This document shows, in pieces, positions 20,030-31,747 of a DNA stretch of 64,000 nucleotides; the stretch's first letter is position 1; each line of letters starts with the position of its first letter. The stretch lies in the NCBI GenBank assembly GCA_030068145.1, contig JAPJBO010000256.1, positions 1 through 64,000 on the forward strand, written 5' to 3'. Source of the stretch: Diplonema papillatum. Taxonomy: Eukaryota; Euglenozoa; Diplonemea; Diplonemida; Diplonemidae. The notes below the pieces were generated by a model, which saw nothing but the letters and a program-made list of their open reading frames with translations, ran no database searches and was not told the DNA's origin. The translations under genes were made by a program, and so were the position numbers.

Positions 20030-20755
20030 GGCTGAACAGGAAACTGTCCAAACCTGTCAAAGAATCCTGATCAATCATCAGGCAAAGACAGTTGGATAAA
20101 CAACAAAGACTGCCTGCGTCTGCCGCGCTTGCAGCGCGTTTCCGAGGAACACCACCAGGAGGTGCAGGTCAGATTTTTGTCCCTCATGTCAAACAAGCAA
20201 TGAGCCATCGTCTGGACTTAGAAGCGGAGGATGATGAGGAATATCCTTTGTGTGACTCTTGATCCCTTTGAAGAGTTTTCTGCAGTTCACAGGGCCACCT
20301 TGCCAAAGGAGCTCTCAACAATGCGATGAGTACCCGCTCTCCTGATGTCGAAATGGGGGGGAAGTTCCGATCTTCGAAAGAACGTCGTTCGTCTGAACTT
20401 CGAATTCCTGTGAGGGTTTCTTCAGATGCATCGGTCAAAACCATCATCAAATTGAGCACACACACCGCTATCTGCACCTGTTCACTTAATCGCAAAAAGA
20501 AATGGCATACTTCATTGTTTCCGGTGGGCGCCAAAACAACTGTCATTGAACCTCGTCATCCCGCCATCTTTTATTTTGGTGTCATGTTCTTCCAGTTGTT
20601 TTTATTACCTTTTTTGTCGTTTCAATTTGAATGGTTTCAACTTCTTCTTGCTCGAGTCGGGCCTCCCATAGATGAGAGGCCCCCTTTCCTGGACAAGATG
20701 GCCGCCTTCTTTCAAAGGTTCGGGATTCACGAGGGGGCCCGCTAGGGCCACCGAG
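20030..20755 (+). repeat. Right copy of the ~0.7-kb direct duplication
   Basis: This matches 14641-15352 along its length, with a roughly 30-bp insertion near 20300 and point changes. It ends at the same GGGCCACCGAG boundary, after which the two sites differ (tandem array on the left, GC-rich unique DNA on the right). Confidence 0.85.
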
Positions 20756-20989
20756 TGCGGGTTTGCGGGTTTGAGGGGGAAACCTACCACTCAGGTGCTC
20801 ATAAAACCCTCCGAAACGGCGGAAAAAGTGGTCAGACGCTGAAATAATGGCTGCAGAATGCGAAAACAAGGCCAAATCACCCCCACAAGCCAATTCCTAG
20901 GCAATTCCTTAAGGCCCGAAGAAAAGGTGGCCCACATCAAGGTTTCGAAAGGCCAGTCCCTTGAGAAAAGTTGGCCCACATCAAGGCTT

Positions 20990-21440
20990 CGAAGGCTAGT
21001 CCCTTTGCTAGAATGACCACAAATGTCCAAAGAGCCGCGCTTGAATGAAGGACAGAACGGCCAAAGAGGGGCGCCAGAACGACTGCAAATCGCCAGAGAT
21101 CGCCACAAGAATGACAGCCAATGACCGACAAGCGGGACCAGAATGACTGCCAATGATCAACAATGGCGCTGGAATGACTGTGAATGCCCATAGAGCCACG
21201 CCTGAATGATGGTGAACGGCCAAAGAGGTGCTTAAACGACTGCAAAGAGCAGCGCCGGCAAGGCTGACAACGGCCAAACTGCGGCACGAGAACTACTGCT
21301 GGCCGGAGATCGCCCAGACGACTGCAAATGTCCAGAGCACCTTGCTTGAAGGACAGCAAATGACCGCAGGACGGTGCCAGAATGACTGCCAAAGCAAGGA
21401 GCGGCGCCAGAACGACTGCAAAACGCCAGACCCGGAAGTT
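20990..21440 (+). repeat. CCAGAACGACTG satellite, third block
   Basis: The same phrases as 13780-14640 recur here in degenerate form, including AGAATGACCACAAATGTCCA, CAGAACGACTGCAAATCGCC and GAATGACTGCCAATGATCAA. Just to its left, the string AGGCCCGAAGAAAAGGTGGC and relatives carry a short direct repeat (CCCACATCAAGG, twice, 20931-20985). Confidence 0.8.
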
Positions 21441-22753
21441 GGAAGTACGAGATGGGTGACACACCAGCAAGGTGCTGCTACGCTCACCCTGGTATACGCA
21501 ATGCACTGGAACGCCTCGTTGTTTGAGTGAGACCTCTCTACAGCCTCTTTCTGCTGCAGGCCACCTGTCCCATCTTTGCATCTTTCAGTGCCTCTCTGCA
21601 GAACCCACGCATTTGTTTCTCCGAAATAGTGGGACTTCGGGACCATTACTGCAACTCCGGGCACTGCAGGGTTCACAATGTACTGGAAATCGTGGGAAAT
21701 TGTGACTCGTGGGCTGTAGCCAGGTTGAGCTATGTGCACTGAAGAGAGAAAGCGAACCAACTTGTAATTCTGCAAGAGAATAAAGAGTAAGAAAACAAAA
21801 CCAGATAACTCAAAGCAGAGTCAAAGGAAAACGTGAGTCAACGGAAACAGCGGGCATGTAAACATAAGCCGAGCTACTTCGGTCATGAGCCGTCCATTTC
21901 AATGCATGGATGGGTTGTACTTCACCCCTTGGCATCTTCTTTTTGGCTTCAGGTATTGGAATGCAAGTACATGTGGACAGGAGCTTGCAATGCTTAGCTT
22001 GAAAGGTTCTAGTCTAATGGGAGTCGGTGCTGTGAAAAGAAGATGCGCTTCCACTTTCGTTAGGGTTCTTGACAGGATGGAGCTGAAGATTGCAATAGGG
22101 ATTCAACTGACCTCTCGTGGCAGGCATCTCTTTCACAGCCACCAAAGATGGGGTGAAGAAGAAAACGGTGAGTGGAAGAGAGAGATGGCTCGAGAGAGTT
22201 GCAAGATTGATAAAAGAGCTGCGTGTGAAGTCCAAGAGTCACATCTGAAGCGGTAGTCGTACAGGTTGGTTCAGAATTGGACTGAAAGACAATGTTCATC
22301 GCTCATTGTTTTGTTGCATAACGTGCCAGAAACATATCACGGATAATGCTACACGCTCGGTGCCAACAGGGAGAGCTTTTTGAAGGGGGACTGCTCAAGA
22401 GTAAAGAACTTCAAAGACAAAAGATAAAAGTAAAGTGCGGAGTCTACAAACAGATAGTGAATGTGGAAGGGAGTGAGGAATCCTGGGAAGAGAGGTAAAT
22501 CTAGACTCTTAGTATGTCGCCGGCCTTCCTTCTGCATCAGCACCAAGTTGATTCTCCTCAGACGAGAGCCAAAGTCTGCTGCTCAATGCTAGATACCCTG
22601 AATTGCTTGAATGGACCTGTTCACAAGGTTCTGGAGCTGGAGCACCTGTGTTGTTTCGGTTGTGCTGTGGATCATCACAAGAGTGTTGTAGTATGGCTAA
22701 AGATAAAGTGGTGTCACCTGGGGGTAATCTCAGGGCCGCCCACGTGATAAGCC
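21441..22753. other. No supported gene
   Basis: Open frames up to about 160 codons occur on both strands, but I find no motif, no convincing splice-joined frame and no repeat. Some may be exons of an unrecognised gene. Confidence 0.3.
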
Positions 22754-22806
22754 GTTAAGCATTGAGTTCTTTTAAGTACATGAACCACATGGATTAGCAT
22801 GCACTG
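22754..22806 (-). mobile_element. 53-bp LINE 3' tail (severely 5'-truncated insertion)
   Basis: This segment is identical to the 3' terminal 53 bp of LINE A (48033-48085). On the plus strand it starts GTTAAGCATTGAGTTCTTTT and ends GGATTAGCATGCACTG. No LINE coding sequence is attached, as expected if reverse transcription stopped early. Its flank beyond the 3' end contains CCGCCCACGTGA, also present beside LINE A. Confidence 0.85.
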
Positions 22807-23089
22807 TCAAGCAGCGGCTGCCGGCTTATCCCGTGACACCTTTTATATGTACGTTATTGAAAGAGTAGCGTTGGCACTCCTACAGGTTCGTTCCCTCGTA
22901 GCTATGTTACCGTTTCAGGTTTGGATTTTGGGAGCATTGCCTCCTGTGAATTCTGAGACCAATTTCTCCCACGAATGGTGAACCAGCTTTTGGTGACCGC
23001 TGTTCCGCAGTGGATGCATCGATATGTTTCCCGACTTGCGGATCGTGCTCGGTCATTTGAAGGGGCGCGGACAGTCGACGAGTGGTCTG

Positions 23090-23390
23090 GTTGAGATGAA
23101 GAAGCTCCTCGTTCGGCTGTGGATGTGGTATGACTGGACGTGGTTGTGGTTACGGATGCGGTTGAAGACGAGTCGGTGTGGTCGCTATGCTGGCGCTGAG
23201 GTTCCGGTGAGGCTCGTACCTCCAGGTGGTCACCTTCGCTCGCGCGCGGACAGAGTGAGATGAAGAAGCTCTTCGTTCGGCTGTGGATGTCGTATGACTG
23301 GACGTGGTTGTGGTTGCGGATGCGGTTGAAGACGAGTCGGTGAGGTCGCTGCGCTGGCGCTGAGGTTCCGGTGAGGCTCGTGGTGGTTAC
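23090..23390 (+). repeat. ~165-bp imperfect tandem duplication
   Basis: The block with GATGAAGAAGCTCCTCGTTC, GTATGACTGGACGTGGTTGT and GCGGTTGAAGACGAGTCGGT at 23092-23215 recurs at 23260-23385. Between the copies is GGTGGTCACCTTCGCTCGCG, which also recurs in altered form after the second copy. Confidence 0.85.
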
Positions 23391-24852
23391 CTTCGTCTCG
23401 CGCTGGGCTATCAGCCGGGTTACCGAACCCTTGGCACCACTGCTCCGCGTAGCTTGCTCGAAAAACCCCCGGGACGTAGTCGTAATGCGTCTCGCCGTAG
23501 TGAGCGAGCATAATTGCAGTCTTTATATAATGGCAGTACATCCAGGATTTCTGTCCCTGCAGGTCTAATGCTGAGTTGGGTCTGTTTGCCTAGTGACCGC
23601 CTTGACCAACATTTACAAGTGGATGCTGCAAGATTACAGGCGGCGCAAAACGCAGAGCTCTTAGCACGTCCGAGTGGTGTGCTAATAGGCTGACTCCTTC
23701 TTCTCAAGTCGTCTACGGATTCTATCCTGGACACCATTTCTGCTCTTTGTCTCGTTTTCCCTCAACTCACAACAGGGCCTCTTTGTAGGGATTGCTTGCA
23801 TCGAGGGATATTCTCCTTAAGAGGAATGCAGGCATCTTGGCCAAATAATAACAATTGAACAGTTTCTGACATACTTCAGTGTCCAAGCGGCTGCGCTGCT
23901 CAGTACCAGCACTTGGCAGATAGCATGTGTGTACCAAGGTCGAAATAGTATCGATCTTTGGTTTAATCTTGGACTCCATTATCGCCTTCAAAGCTTCCCT
24001 GTCCTTCGTGTGTGTCGCAAGTGCGCGCTGAAGGCCGAGAACTTCGCGTTGCGAAACCTGTGGCTGCGATTGCTGTGTTTTGTGTTGCCGAGATCTTTCC
24101 ATAGTATGCAAGCAAAGCAAATAATGAGCAAAACAACTTTTCTGAGAAAAAGCAAATTAGATTTGCCTTTATTTGCCTATTATTCGCATTTATTTGCTTT
24201 TATTCGTCTTTATCCGCTTATTGTTCGCTTGAGCAAATAAAAGCAAAACAAAGCAAAACATGATGTCTGCTGTCGGCTCGTCCACCAACCACAAACCCAG
24301 CAGAGGTGACCAGCCCCACGAAAGTATCGCGGAATAGGTGCCTGTTGTCTTTACTGCGGTTTCCCAAGTAATTGCATCGTTCACTGAACCCGTGCCACGG
24401 ATGGTTGATATTCTGCTGACACTCCGCTGCACACACCCTTTGGACAATCTGCATTGCCTGATGCTGCGATACCGCGGTGTACTTTACACCTTGTGGTTGG
24501 GTGATAGCACTTTGCTTCTTCCCTAGCGTGCTGTTTACCGTCACCGCAGGGATACTTTCCCAGGCGGGATTTCTCGGCTCCGCTACTTCTTTATTGCCGC
24601 CGCTGCGTCTTTGGGCCATGACATGATGCCTGCCAAAACGCTGAGCGGGACTTCATCCGGATGCCGGCGGTAGCAGGGCTTGCATAAGACACGCAGCCCT
24701 GATGCGCGTGGCCTTCTCCACACTTCGTCTTGCGACGTGTCTAAAAAGCAGAACCTTGCAGAACAAGCAAGGACTGGTGAAAGGTGAGTCCCGCACTGCG
24801 TGAATAAAAAATTGGTAGACTTGGGTTGAAGGTGATGACTCAACGACACGCG
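23391..24852. other. No assigned gene; possible 3' exons of the kinesin
   Basis: Minus-strand frames here have a helical, coding-like look, for example VSQREVLGLQRALATHTKDR near 24000 and KQSAITQPQGVKYTAVSQHQ near 24500. They could be downstream exons of the kinesin or of another gene. An A/T-rich stretch at 24115-24265 has a repeated motif, TTTATTTGC / TTATTCGC, on the plus strand. Confidence 0.25.
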
Positions 24853-27800
24853 TCAATCTCTGCCTTCGCTCTCGTCGCGTACCCCCTGGAAATGCAGCAA
24901 AGCCCCTTCTTGTTGTGTTAGTAAAGATACCTGTTGCTGCACCTGATGCAGTTGTTGCTGCAACACCTTGGTCTGTTTGTGTGCAGCATCTGCTTCGTCT
25001 TTGCACTGTTGAATGCTGATGTTAGCCTGCTCAAGGTCAGAGGACTGCTGCTGAACTTGCCTTTCCAAAAGAGTAATTTTGTTGTTTGCTACCGTTGGTG
25101 ATGACCGATCCGATTGGCTATTGGAAACATCAATGAAAGGCAGCCTGTCACACTTCTTTGCTTCCTGCTCGCTTTGCTGTACCTTCTGCCACAAACGGTT
25201 GAGCTCCGTCATGTTGTTGGAAGTTGAAGTGTCGGGAATGCTGTATCTCCTTTTAATTGTGAACAACTCAAACTGCAGACGCTCGCCTTCCTTCACAGCC
25301 TGTGGTTGTGTTCCGCAATCACTTGATGTTAGTTCACACGAACATACATTCCAGTGAACATACAGGAATGGCACGCAGTTGAATGACATTGGGGATTTAG
25401 AGTTGATTGAAAATCATACATGTCGTTTTTCAGCTTCCTTCGCGTCGAGGTCTCTTTTGATTGCGTTCAGCCTCTCCTCATATGGTACCTTGATTGTGGC
25501 CACTTCTTTGTTGATGATATCCTTCATGCGTGCATGGAAGTCGCCCTATATGTTTTTCAGATGCACAAGCAGATAACAAAGAAATAGCGCGCTGAGATTT
25601 CTGCAAGACTTTATCCATGTGACTCTCGACGCGAAAGTGAGAGGAATGCAATACAGTAGTGCCTTCTTCGACACTAACTTCAGATTATCTACTACTTAAG
25701 AGGGGTATTGAATTGAAATCGAACCTGAGCCCCATCCAAACGAGACAACTCCAGCGTGTATTCAGCATTTCGCAACCGCTCCTCCGCAAGCTGGTGTCTG
25801 CTGCGCCATTGCTCGACCTGTTATTGTTGTGTATGGTATCGGTACTGCAACCCCGAAAGATGCATTTGGTCAGGAGGTAGCTACCCTTTCGCTTCAGGCC
25901 AACAGAACTCTGGACAGTCTTTCGTGTCAGTGCACAAAAAAGATCACACCTCACGTTTGTAAGCTGCCACTCGCTCACCGACGACAGATTGGACCATGCT
26001 TTGCAGCCGCTCCTTAACAAGGTACTCCATCGCTGTTTTCTCCTCCTGAGCTTCTTGAAGGCGGTGTCGAATATTCGGAGGTTGAAGAGCTAGTTCCTGT
26101 GGTTTGAATATACTCTGGAGCCATCTCTAGCCCTGAGTTCAGACGTCTGAGTCAGCAACGATGCTAGCGGGTTCACTTCAGCAATCGCCCACAGTTAGCA
26201 CAGGAACCCGCGGTTGCGAAAAAGGTCAAAGAGAAGCCCTCGAGTGTGCCCTTCGGTGCACTGGGTAAAGAGCGCCAGCTATCCGGCCGATCTTTGCGCG
26301 TTCCTCTCATGTCTTGGACTCAAAAACAGTGGCGGCCAGGATACTGGCTGTACGACAGTTCCTGGCTCGCAAAGGGGCAGGCCTTGTCCGCAAGCTCGTG
26401 ATGGATTTCATCTTGCCCGCAATGCAGGTGACTCCCCGGATAGTTGTTCCCTTCAGAATATATCGCGCGAATTAGCAATCAACAAGCACGTAAGCTAGAA
26501 CACACCCTTTATGAGTCTCGGGGACCGTTTTGCTCAGCCCGGCGCTTGTGTGGGCCTCCCTTGGATTCCTCAGATCAGTTTTCCTGATGCTACAGGGGGT
26601 ATGTACTCAGCGGACCCTGATGCTAAGTCGGGGCCGTACCGTCAATTCCACATCAGAACAAACTCTACATACCTGGCGAAGCTGCGATACGGTTTGGAAA
26701 AGCTCATGAACCTTCTCCTCGGATGTGAGGTAGTATTCAGCATTGTCAGGCAGACTTGGTGAGGAGGCACACACTTCAGGTGGTGCATCTTCAATCAGCC
26801 ATTTCATGTGACCGGCTATCATCTCGCGCCGGAGGTGATTGCTAGATTGTGAAAACGTGCCTGGAGGGGCGGCAGCCGCAGCTGCTGACTGACTTTTGCA
26901 CTTTGGACAGATTGACGCTCTCAGCATTGCCTCTGTACGCTGGTCGAGCGCGTCTTCCATAAGTTTTTGCTGTTGATCATAAGCATCGAGTTCTTCTTGC
27001 AGCGACAAAATGCTTTCATCCCTTTCATTCAAGCGAGCTGTCAAAGCGATCATGATGTCTCGTTGCTTTAGAAGTAGCTGCTTGTACCGGTCCACTTGCG
27101 CCTTGTCCTCTTCAATGACTTGTCTTTCCTTGTCCAATGCATCGAGTTTTGCCATGTACTCGGCAGAGACCTGCAGTTTGTACAAAATGGAGCTCAAAAT
27201 GCAAGTTTCGCAAGTACATGAGTTAGCAGCAGGTGTTGGATACGAAATGATCGGGATCCCGTAGTTACGACAAGGCTTAGGTTATTGGCAGGACAAGGTG
27301 TGAACCAAAATGATACCTTATGAATAGCATCTTTGAACTGAGGATGTTTTCCTTGGGAGCTCAACGATGCGTTCGGGTCAGCAGAAGGCGCCTCGCCAGG
27401 CTTTCCCATGATGCTCAAAAACGGACCCTGAGCTGCTGCGGCCGCTGTTTGCTTCCTCTCCTCCAGAACAGAGTTCAGTTGCTCGCGCAGACGTTCTAGT
27501 TCACGCTCGTACTTCTTGATAAGGCCCTTCTGTCCAATATCTTCATTGACAACTGCCTCATTCTTAATGTTCTTTGCCCGATTCGCATATTTCAGCGTGC
27601 TCAAACTCTCGGTGTACGACTCAGGTGCTGGCGAGATGGTAGCGATCATAGTAGTTTTGCAGTTTCCACCAAGAGAATCTTCCAGAATTCTTGTCAGCTT
27701 TGAGTCACGATATGGGACGTGTTGGCGGAGGTGGCCGGGATCTTTCGATGTCAGAGCTGCGATCACATTTCCTGTGAGGAATATTGGTCCATTGTTGCTA

Positions 27801-29499
27801 ACGGTCTTGGTTCTCGGACTCCATTGTTTTGGGGTGCACATGGTATCAGATTTGGCCCCTGAGCCCAACTTATTGGACTTCGTATCTGTTTATTGGTTTT
27901 AGTATCGCGAACCTGGGTCACAAGATCAGGCATGGAATCCCCACCAAGGAGTGTCTCGCAGTCGGCGAGTTGCTTGGGCATCGTGATCTGGCGCCCACGC
28001 AGTTGAGAGGACCTCTCATAAGCAAGCAGGCGGGACCCGACGCGAGATACCTACCGCCTGATCAACGGGGGACCGTAGAGTGGCACACATTCTATCCGCC
28101 GTGCATCTTCGGGCTTCCCAGTCACGAGTCTCGCCACGCGTCGGTGGGGGGCGCGTCGGAGTCCCTAGAGACGGTTGGCTGGACCGCCAGATGATGCGGA
28201 CAACGCTCCGGTATGCGCGGACTCTACCAAGGACTAAATTATGTTCAATGATGCGAGCACATCGACGCACTTTCCGGCGGGCTGTGCGTCATCTACATGC
28301 CCCAATTGTCGACAAAGATGAGCGGGGTGAGCCCGGCTTCTTACAACTCCTCAGCTTTTCTCTCACCCGTTCTCGTTTTTCTGATCTGGGCACCTTCCCT
28401 CCCACTACTGTCCGCCCAAGGTGTTTCCGGGCAGAACCCGGAGCCGCTTTCCTTTGCGGGTCCACGGCAAGCCGCCAATAATTACAGCAGCCGGTGCCGA
28501 TAATGTTGCCAGCCGTGTAGGTTGCTTGAAAAGGTGCATACCGAGGTGCGACAACGATTTGTTGATGTACTTCGACTCCTCGAGTCGCTGGCCTGTGGCG
28601 CCTGTTTGCCGAACCTTTTCACTACCAGCTAAATCTACGATATTCAGCTGGCCCACTTTTACTTTTGCAACTTGCTCATCTTCGCCCTCACCCTCCATTG
28701 TTGTTTCGCACACAACAATACGAAAGATGGCATGCGACCGACTGGACAATTCTGACATCTTCGTATTACCGGTCACTCGCTCTCTGCCACCGCGTTCCAT
28801 CAGCGAGCAGATCTCCTGCGGCGAGCGGACAGGCCAGGATGAAAGCTGCTTCACGTAGACTCCCTTGTCTTTACCCTCGCGAACTGACAACCCCTGGGCA
28901 CAGGGCCGGAGAAGGTCGGAGATGACTTCGTTGTAAATTTGCATGTACGAGGCACGGACTTGGAAACGTTTGTTCTCTGGAGACCTCTTGATGTACTCAA
29001 AAATATCCTCCGTTGCCCGCGGAATAATACCCTTTTCCTTGCCAACACCTTCCATGGTGTATGTCTTCCCCGTTCCGGTCTGACCATAAGCTATCATGGT
29101 TGCGTTGTACCCAGCTAAGACTGCTTCGACAGCAGGTCGGGCAGTGTTTTCATAAACATCCTTCTGTTGTGCTGATTCCTCGTAGACTCGATCGAACGTA
29201 AAGTGCTGACTTGAGTACACCCCGCCTCGGCCATCCTCAGTGTCCAAGTGTTCAATAATGGTGATTGAGGTGTGGTCATCGTCTTGAGGTATCCTGACAA
29301 TGCTGTAGAATGGCTTCTCTCCCTCAAGTTCACGCGGTGCAGGAGGACGGACCCTTATGACAACTTTGAAGTTCTCATTTGTCGACTTCTTGTCTTTGTC
29401 CTTGTATCTCACCATGCTGGTGCTGCTGGATTCCCTACGGTCGAACTCGTCGTCGTCGTCAGTAGTAAGAACGGCACTTCGTCTCCGCGGGGGGGGCAT
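24853..29499 (-). CDS. Kinesin-like motor protein, seven exons
   Basis: This is an N-terminal kinesin motor, a microtubule-dependent ATPase. Exons on the minus strand are 28542-29499, 27317-27771, 26673-27170, 25950-26096, 25725-25817, 25420-25545 and 24853-25299. All junctions are GT-AG and in frame, giving about 907 residues. The motor shows the P-loop GQTGTGKT (139-146), switch I NTKMSELSSRSH (245-256), switch II DLAGSE (289-294) and YRDSKLTRILEDSLGG in exon 2. Exons 3-7 encode Gln/Glu-rich coiled coil for dimerisation or cargo. The neck reads IKNEAVVNEDIGQKG, like kinesin-2 or armadillo-type (ARK) kinesins. I do not assign a subfamily. The start is ATG 29497-29499. A donor-like GTACGC near the last codons leaves further 3' exons possible. 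Intron 1 (27772-28541) contains unrelated open frames. Confidence 0.88.
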
Positions 29500-30274
29500 C
29501 TGTTGCTGCTAGGTCCCTTCCCCCCGTGTGACAGTGTCTGTCACCTCCCCTGGGTTTAGAGTGTAAGTTTTGTTGGAAAGAGATAGCATGCGAGCTGGCT
29601 TATCAGCTCCCCTTCTACACACAAAAAAGTCCGCAGTGATTGATTGCAAGAATAATAAGCATTTATTCGGCAAGATAATTTCCGTTTATTTTGCCGAGGT
29701 GTCGGTTTTAGTCCCGAGGGAGGCCCGAGGGGGGTTTGCAACCCCGAGCCACGAGCGGAACTGAAAATAGCTGGCGGCGCAAAATAAATTCCGAGATCGG
29801 AAAAATTATTCGTTTATTTGTCCGGCCTGTGTAAACACAACGGAATCCTGTCAAATAAACGAAATTTATCGTCCTCCTCAAGCCATTTCCACCAGAGGGA
29901 ATTTATTTTTCCCAATAAAAACAGGGTTCCTTTTAACCGCAACAGTGCCCGACTACTTTGGACCCGAAGCCAGAGACCCACTAACCAACAATTTTCCGAG
30001 TCTAGAGGTTTGGTAAATTTGAAATTCTCAAAATTTAGCTCTCTAGCGAGCTATCCCACTTTTCTGGGGCAGGCCATGGGGTACCCCCATCCCGGACATT
30101 ACTCTACCGTTTTTTTTTTGGTCTTTTTGAGAATTCACAATTCATCGGAAAAAAAATTGCGGCGGACAACGGCATGGCACAGTTGTCAGTGGACGACATT
30201 CCTGACCTACTAAGTTCGGGATGCTGGCAAGTTCGGGGCGCATGGTCAGCCGGGACGGTGGCATCAGGCAGAAG
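29500..30274. other. Kinesin upstream region; no gene
   Basis: I see no coding motif. A/T-rich segments rich in TTTATT alternate with GC-rich ones. A string of T (30109-30118) is followed by GGTCTTTTTGAGAATTCACA. The kinesin promoter should lie in the left part, but I cannot identify a core element. Confidence 0.3.
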
Positions 30275-30412
30275 GTTCGGGTTGCACAAACGCCGGACTG
30301 GACAAAAAGGTGCGGGTTTGCACAAACGCCGGACTGGGCAAAACGGTTCGGGTTGCACAAATGCCACTGGGCAAAAAGGTTCGGGTTTGCACAAACGCCG
30401 AACTGAGCAAAA
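30275..30412 (+). repeat. ~37-bp tandem repeat, about four units
   Basis: Units read TTCGGGTTTGCACAAACGCC then GGACTGGGCAAAAAGG, with substitutions and small deletions. Open frames across it are repeat artefacts (ANPNLFAQ, HKRRTGQK). Confidence 0.85.
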
Positions 30413-30553
30413 ACTTCGAGACAACTATGAACATGCAATGTGAATACCCTCTATTCGAGCCAACCCGACTTTTGTCTAAGCAAAAAAGTGTATCGCTTTT
30501 GGACTGGATTGTTGAGAGCTAGCTTTTCTTCCCCCTTCCAAAATGCATAGGGA

Positions 30554-30606
30554 TGGCAGAGTGACCGGGTGTCGGCCTTCAGGCCGGTCGGCCCGAGTTC
30601 GAACCC
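30554..30606 (+). ncRNA. tRNA-like Pol III A/B boxes with hairpin, possibly SINE-like
   Basis: TGGCAGAGTGACCGG (30554-30568) fits the tRNA A box. AGTTCGAACCC (30596-30606) fits the B box at usual spacing. Between them CGGCC-TTCA-GGCCG forms a hairpin. However, no 7-bp acceptor stem and no 5-bp T-stem can be paired, so this is not a normal tRNA. It could be a tRNA-derived SINE head, a tRNA pseudogene or chance. Confidence 0.4.
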
Positions 30607-31146
30607 TGCCGATGATGTTTCCGGTCGAAGATTGTTTGCGGGGTTTGTTGATTTTCGGGGTCTAATGTGCCCGAAATGCGCGCCTCCCGGAGTTTCTCGA
30701 TATCTCGTCTTCTTGTTGTGTTAGTGGGGAGTCATTTGCAAGCAAATGAGTACCACGCTATGCCAGCTTGTCTCTACGTCCACGATATCTCGCGGTTTTT
30801 GGGTTCCCTCGGGTGTCGGAGTCGGGGGGACAGTGGTTTACATAACCAGGGGATCGGGCCCCTGGTTTTCAGCCTCGGTTTTCCCCACACAACTTCAGGT
30901 GAAAAACCTCTCATCAAGGGGTTGGCATTTTTTTTCGCATTTTTGGCAGGGGCCGCACTTTCGTTCTGGGTCCGAATCAATCCGATCTTTCCAAAGACAG
31001 CGGATCCTTCGGTACGCATTCATAGCTAGCCGTGTCGCCCGTCGAACGTGTGCAATGACCTCGCTGCGTTGGGGACGAAATTCGTTCGCGGCTGCGATCG
31101 CGATGTGCCTTCGTTTCCCTGCAGCTCGTCTTTTGGCGGAGTCGTT
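30607..31146. other. No supported gene
   Basis: There are open frames on the plus strand but no motif or splice-supported continuation. A run of T (30927-30935) is present. The last 20 bp lead into the 26-bp array. Confidence 0.3.
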
Positions 31147-31484
31147 GACGAATCCGGTACATTATCTACGTTGACGAATCCGGTACATTATCTACGTTGA
31201 CGAATCCGGTACATTATCTACGTTGACGAATCCGGTACATTATCTACGTTGACGAATCCGGTACATTATCTACGTTGACGAATCCGGTACATTATCTACG
31301 TTGACGAATCCGGTACATTATCTACGTTGACGAATCCGGTACATTATCTACGTTGACGAATCCGGTACATTATCTACGTTGACGAATCCGGTACATTATC
31401 TACGTTGACGAATCCGGTACATTATCTACGTTGACGAATCCGGTACATTATCTACGTTGACGAATCCGGTACATTATGCACGTT
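31147..31484 (+). repeat. 26-bp tandem repeat, 13 copies
   Basis: The unit is GACGAATCCGGTACATTATC followed by TACGTT. It repeats 13 times with no differences until the last copy, which has GCACGTT. This near-perfect homogeneity implies recent expansion. A degenerate half unit (GTCGAATCCGCAG) follows. Confidence 0.97.
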
Positions 31485-31624
31485 GTCGAATCCGCAGCGG
31501 CACAGTCGCTTCCGAGCCCACTCCGAGTTGTCAGACAACGTTCGCAAGACCCCGCTGTGTTAGAGAAAGACGTGTACATGACTGGCTGATCGAACCGTCA
31601 GCAATGCCGGTTTGTCAAAACAAA

Positions 31625-31747
31625 GCGTGAAGAGTCTCATTGCTGCAGCAAACCCTTCAGAGCGCTCTCTTCGCCGAGTTGCCAGCGTGAAGAGTCTCAC
31701 TGCTGCAGCAAACCCTTCAGAGACGCTCTCTTCGCCGAGTTGCCAGT
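31625..31747 (+). repeat. 61-bp tandem duplication
   Basis: The block starting GCGTGAAGAGTCTCATTGCT and ending CTTCGCCGAGTTGCCA occurs twice in succession, with one substitution and one inserted base. Confidence 0.9.

Noticed and set aside
14641-20755. LTR retrotransposon bounded by the 0.7-kb direct copies
   Set aside because: No TG/CA termini, primer-binding site, polypurine tract or pol inside; the interior is only satellite.
30547-30616. Functional tRNA (Leu-like)
   Set aside because: A and B boxes are present, but the acceptor stem and T-stem cannot pair and the anticodon arm has only a 4-nt loop.
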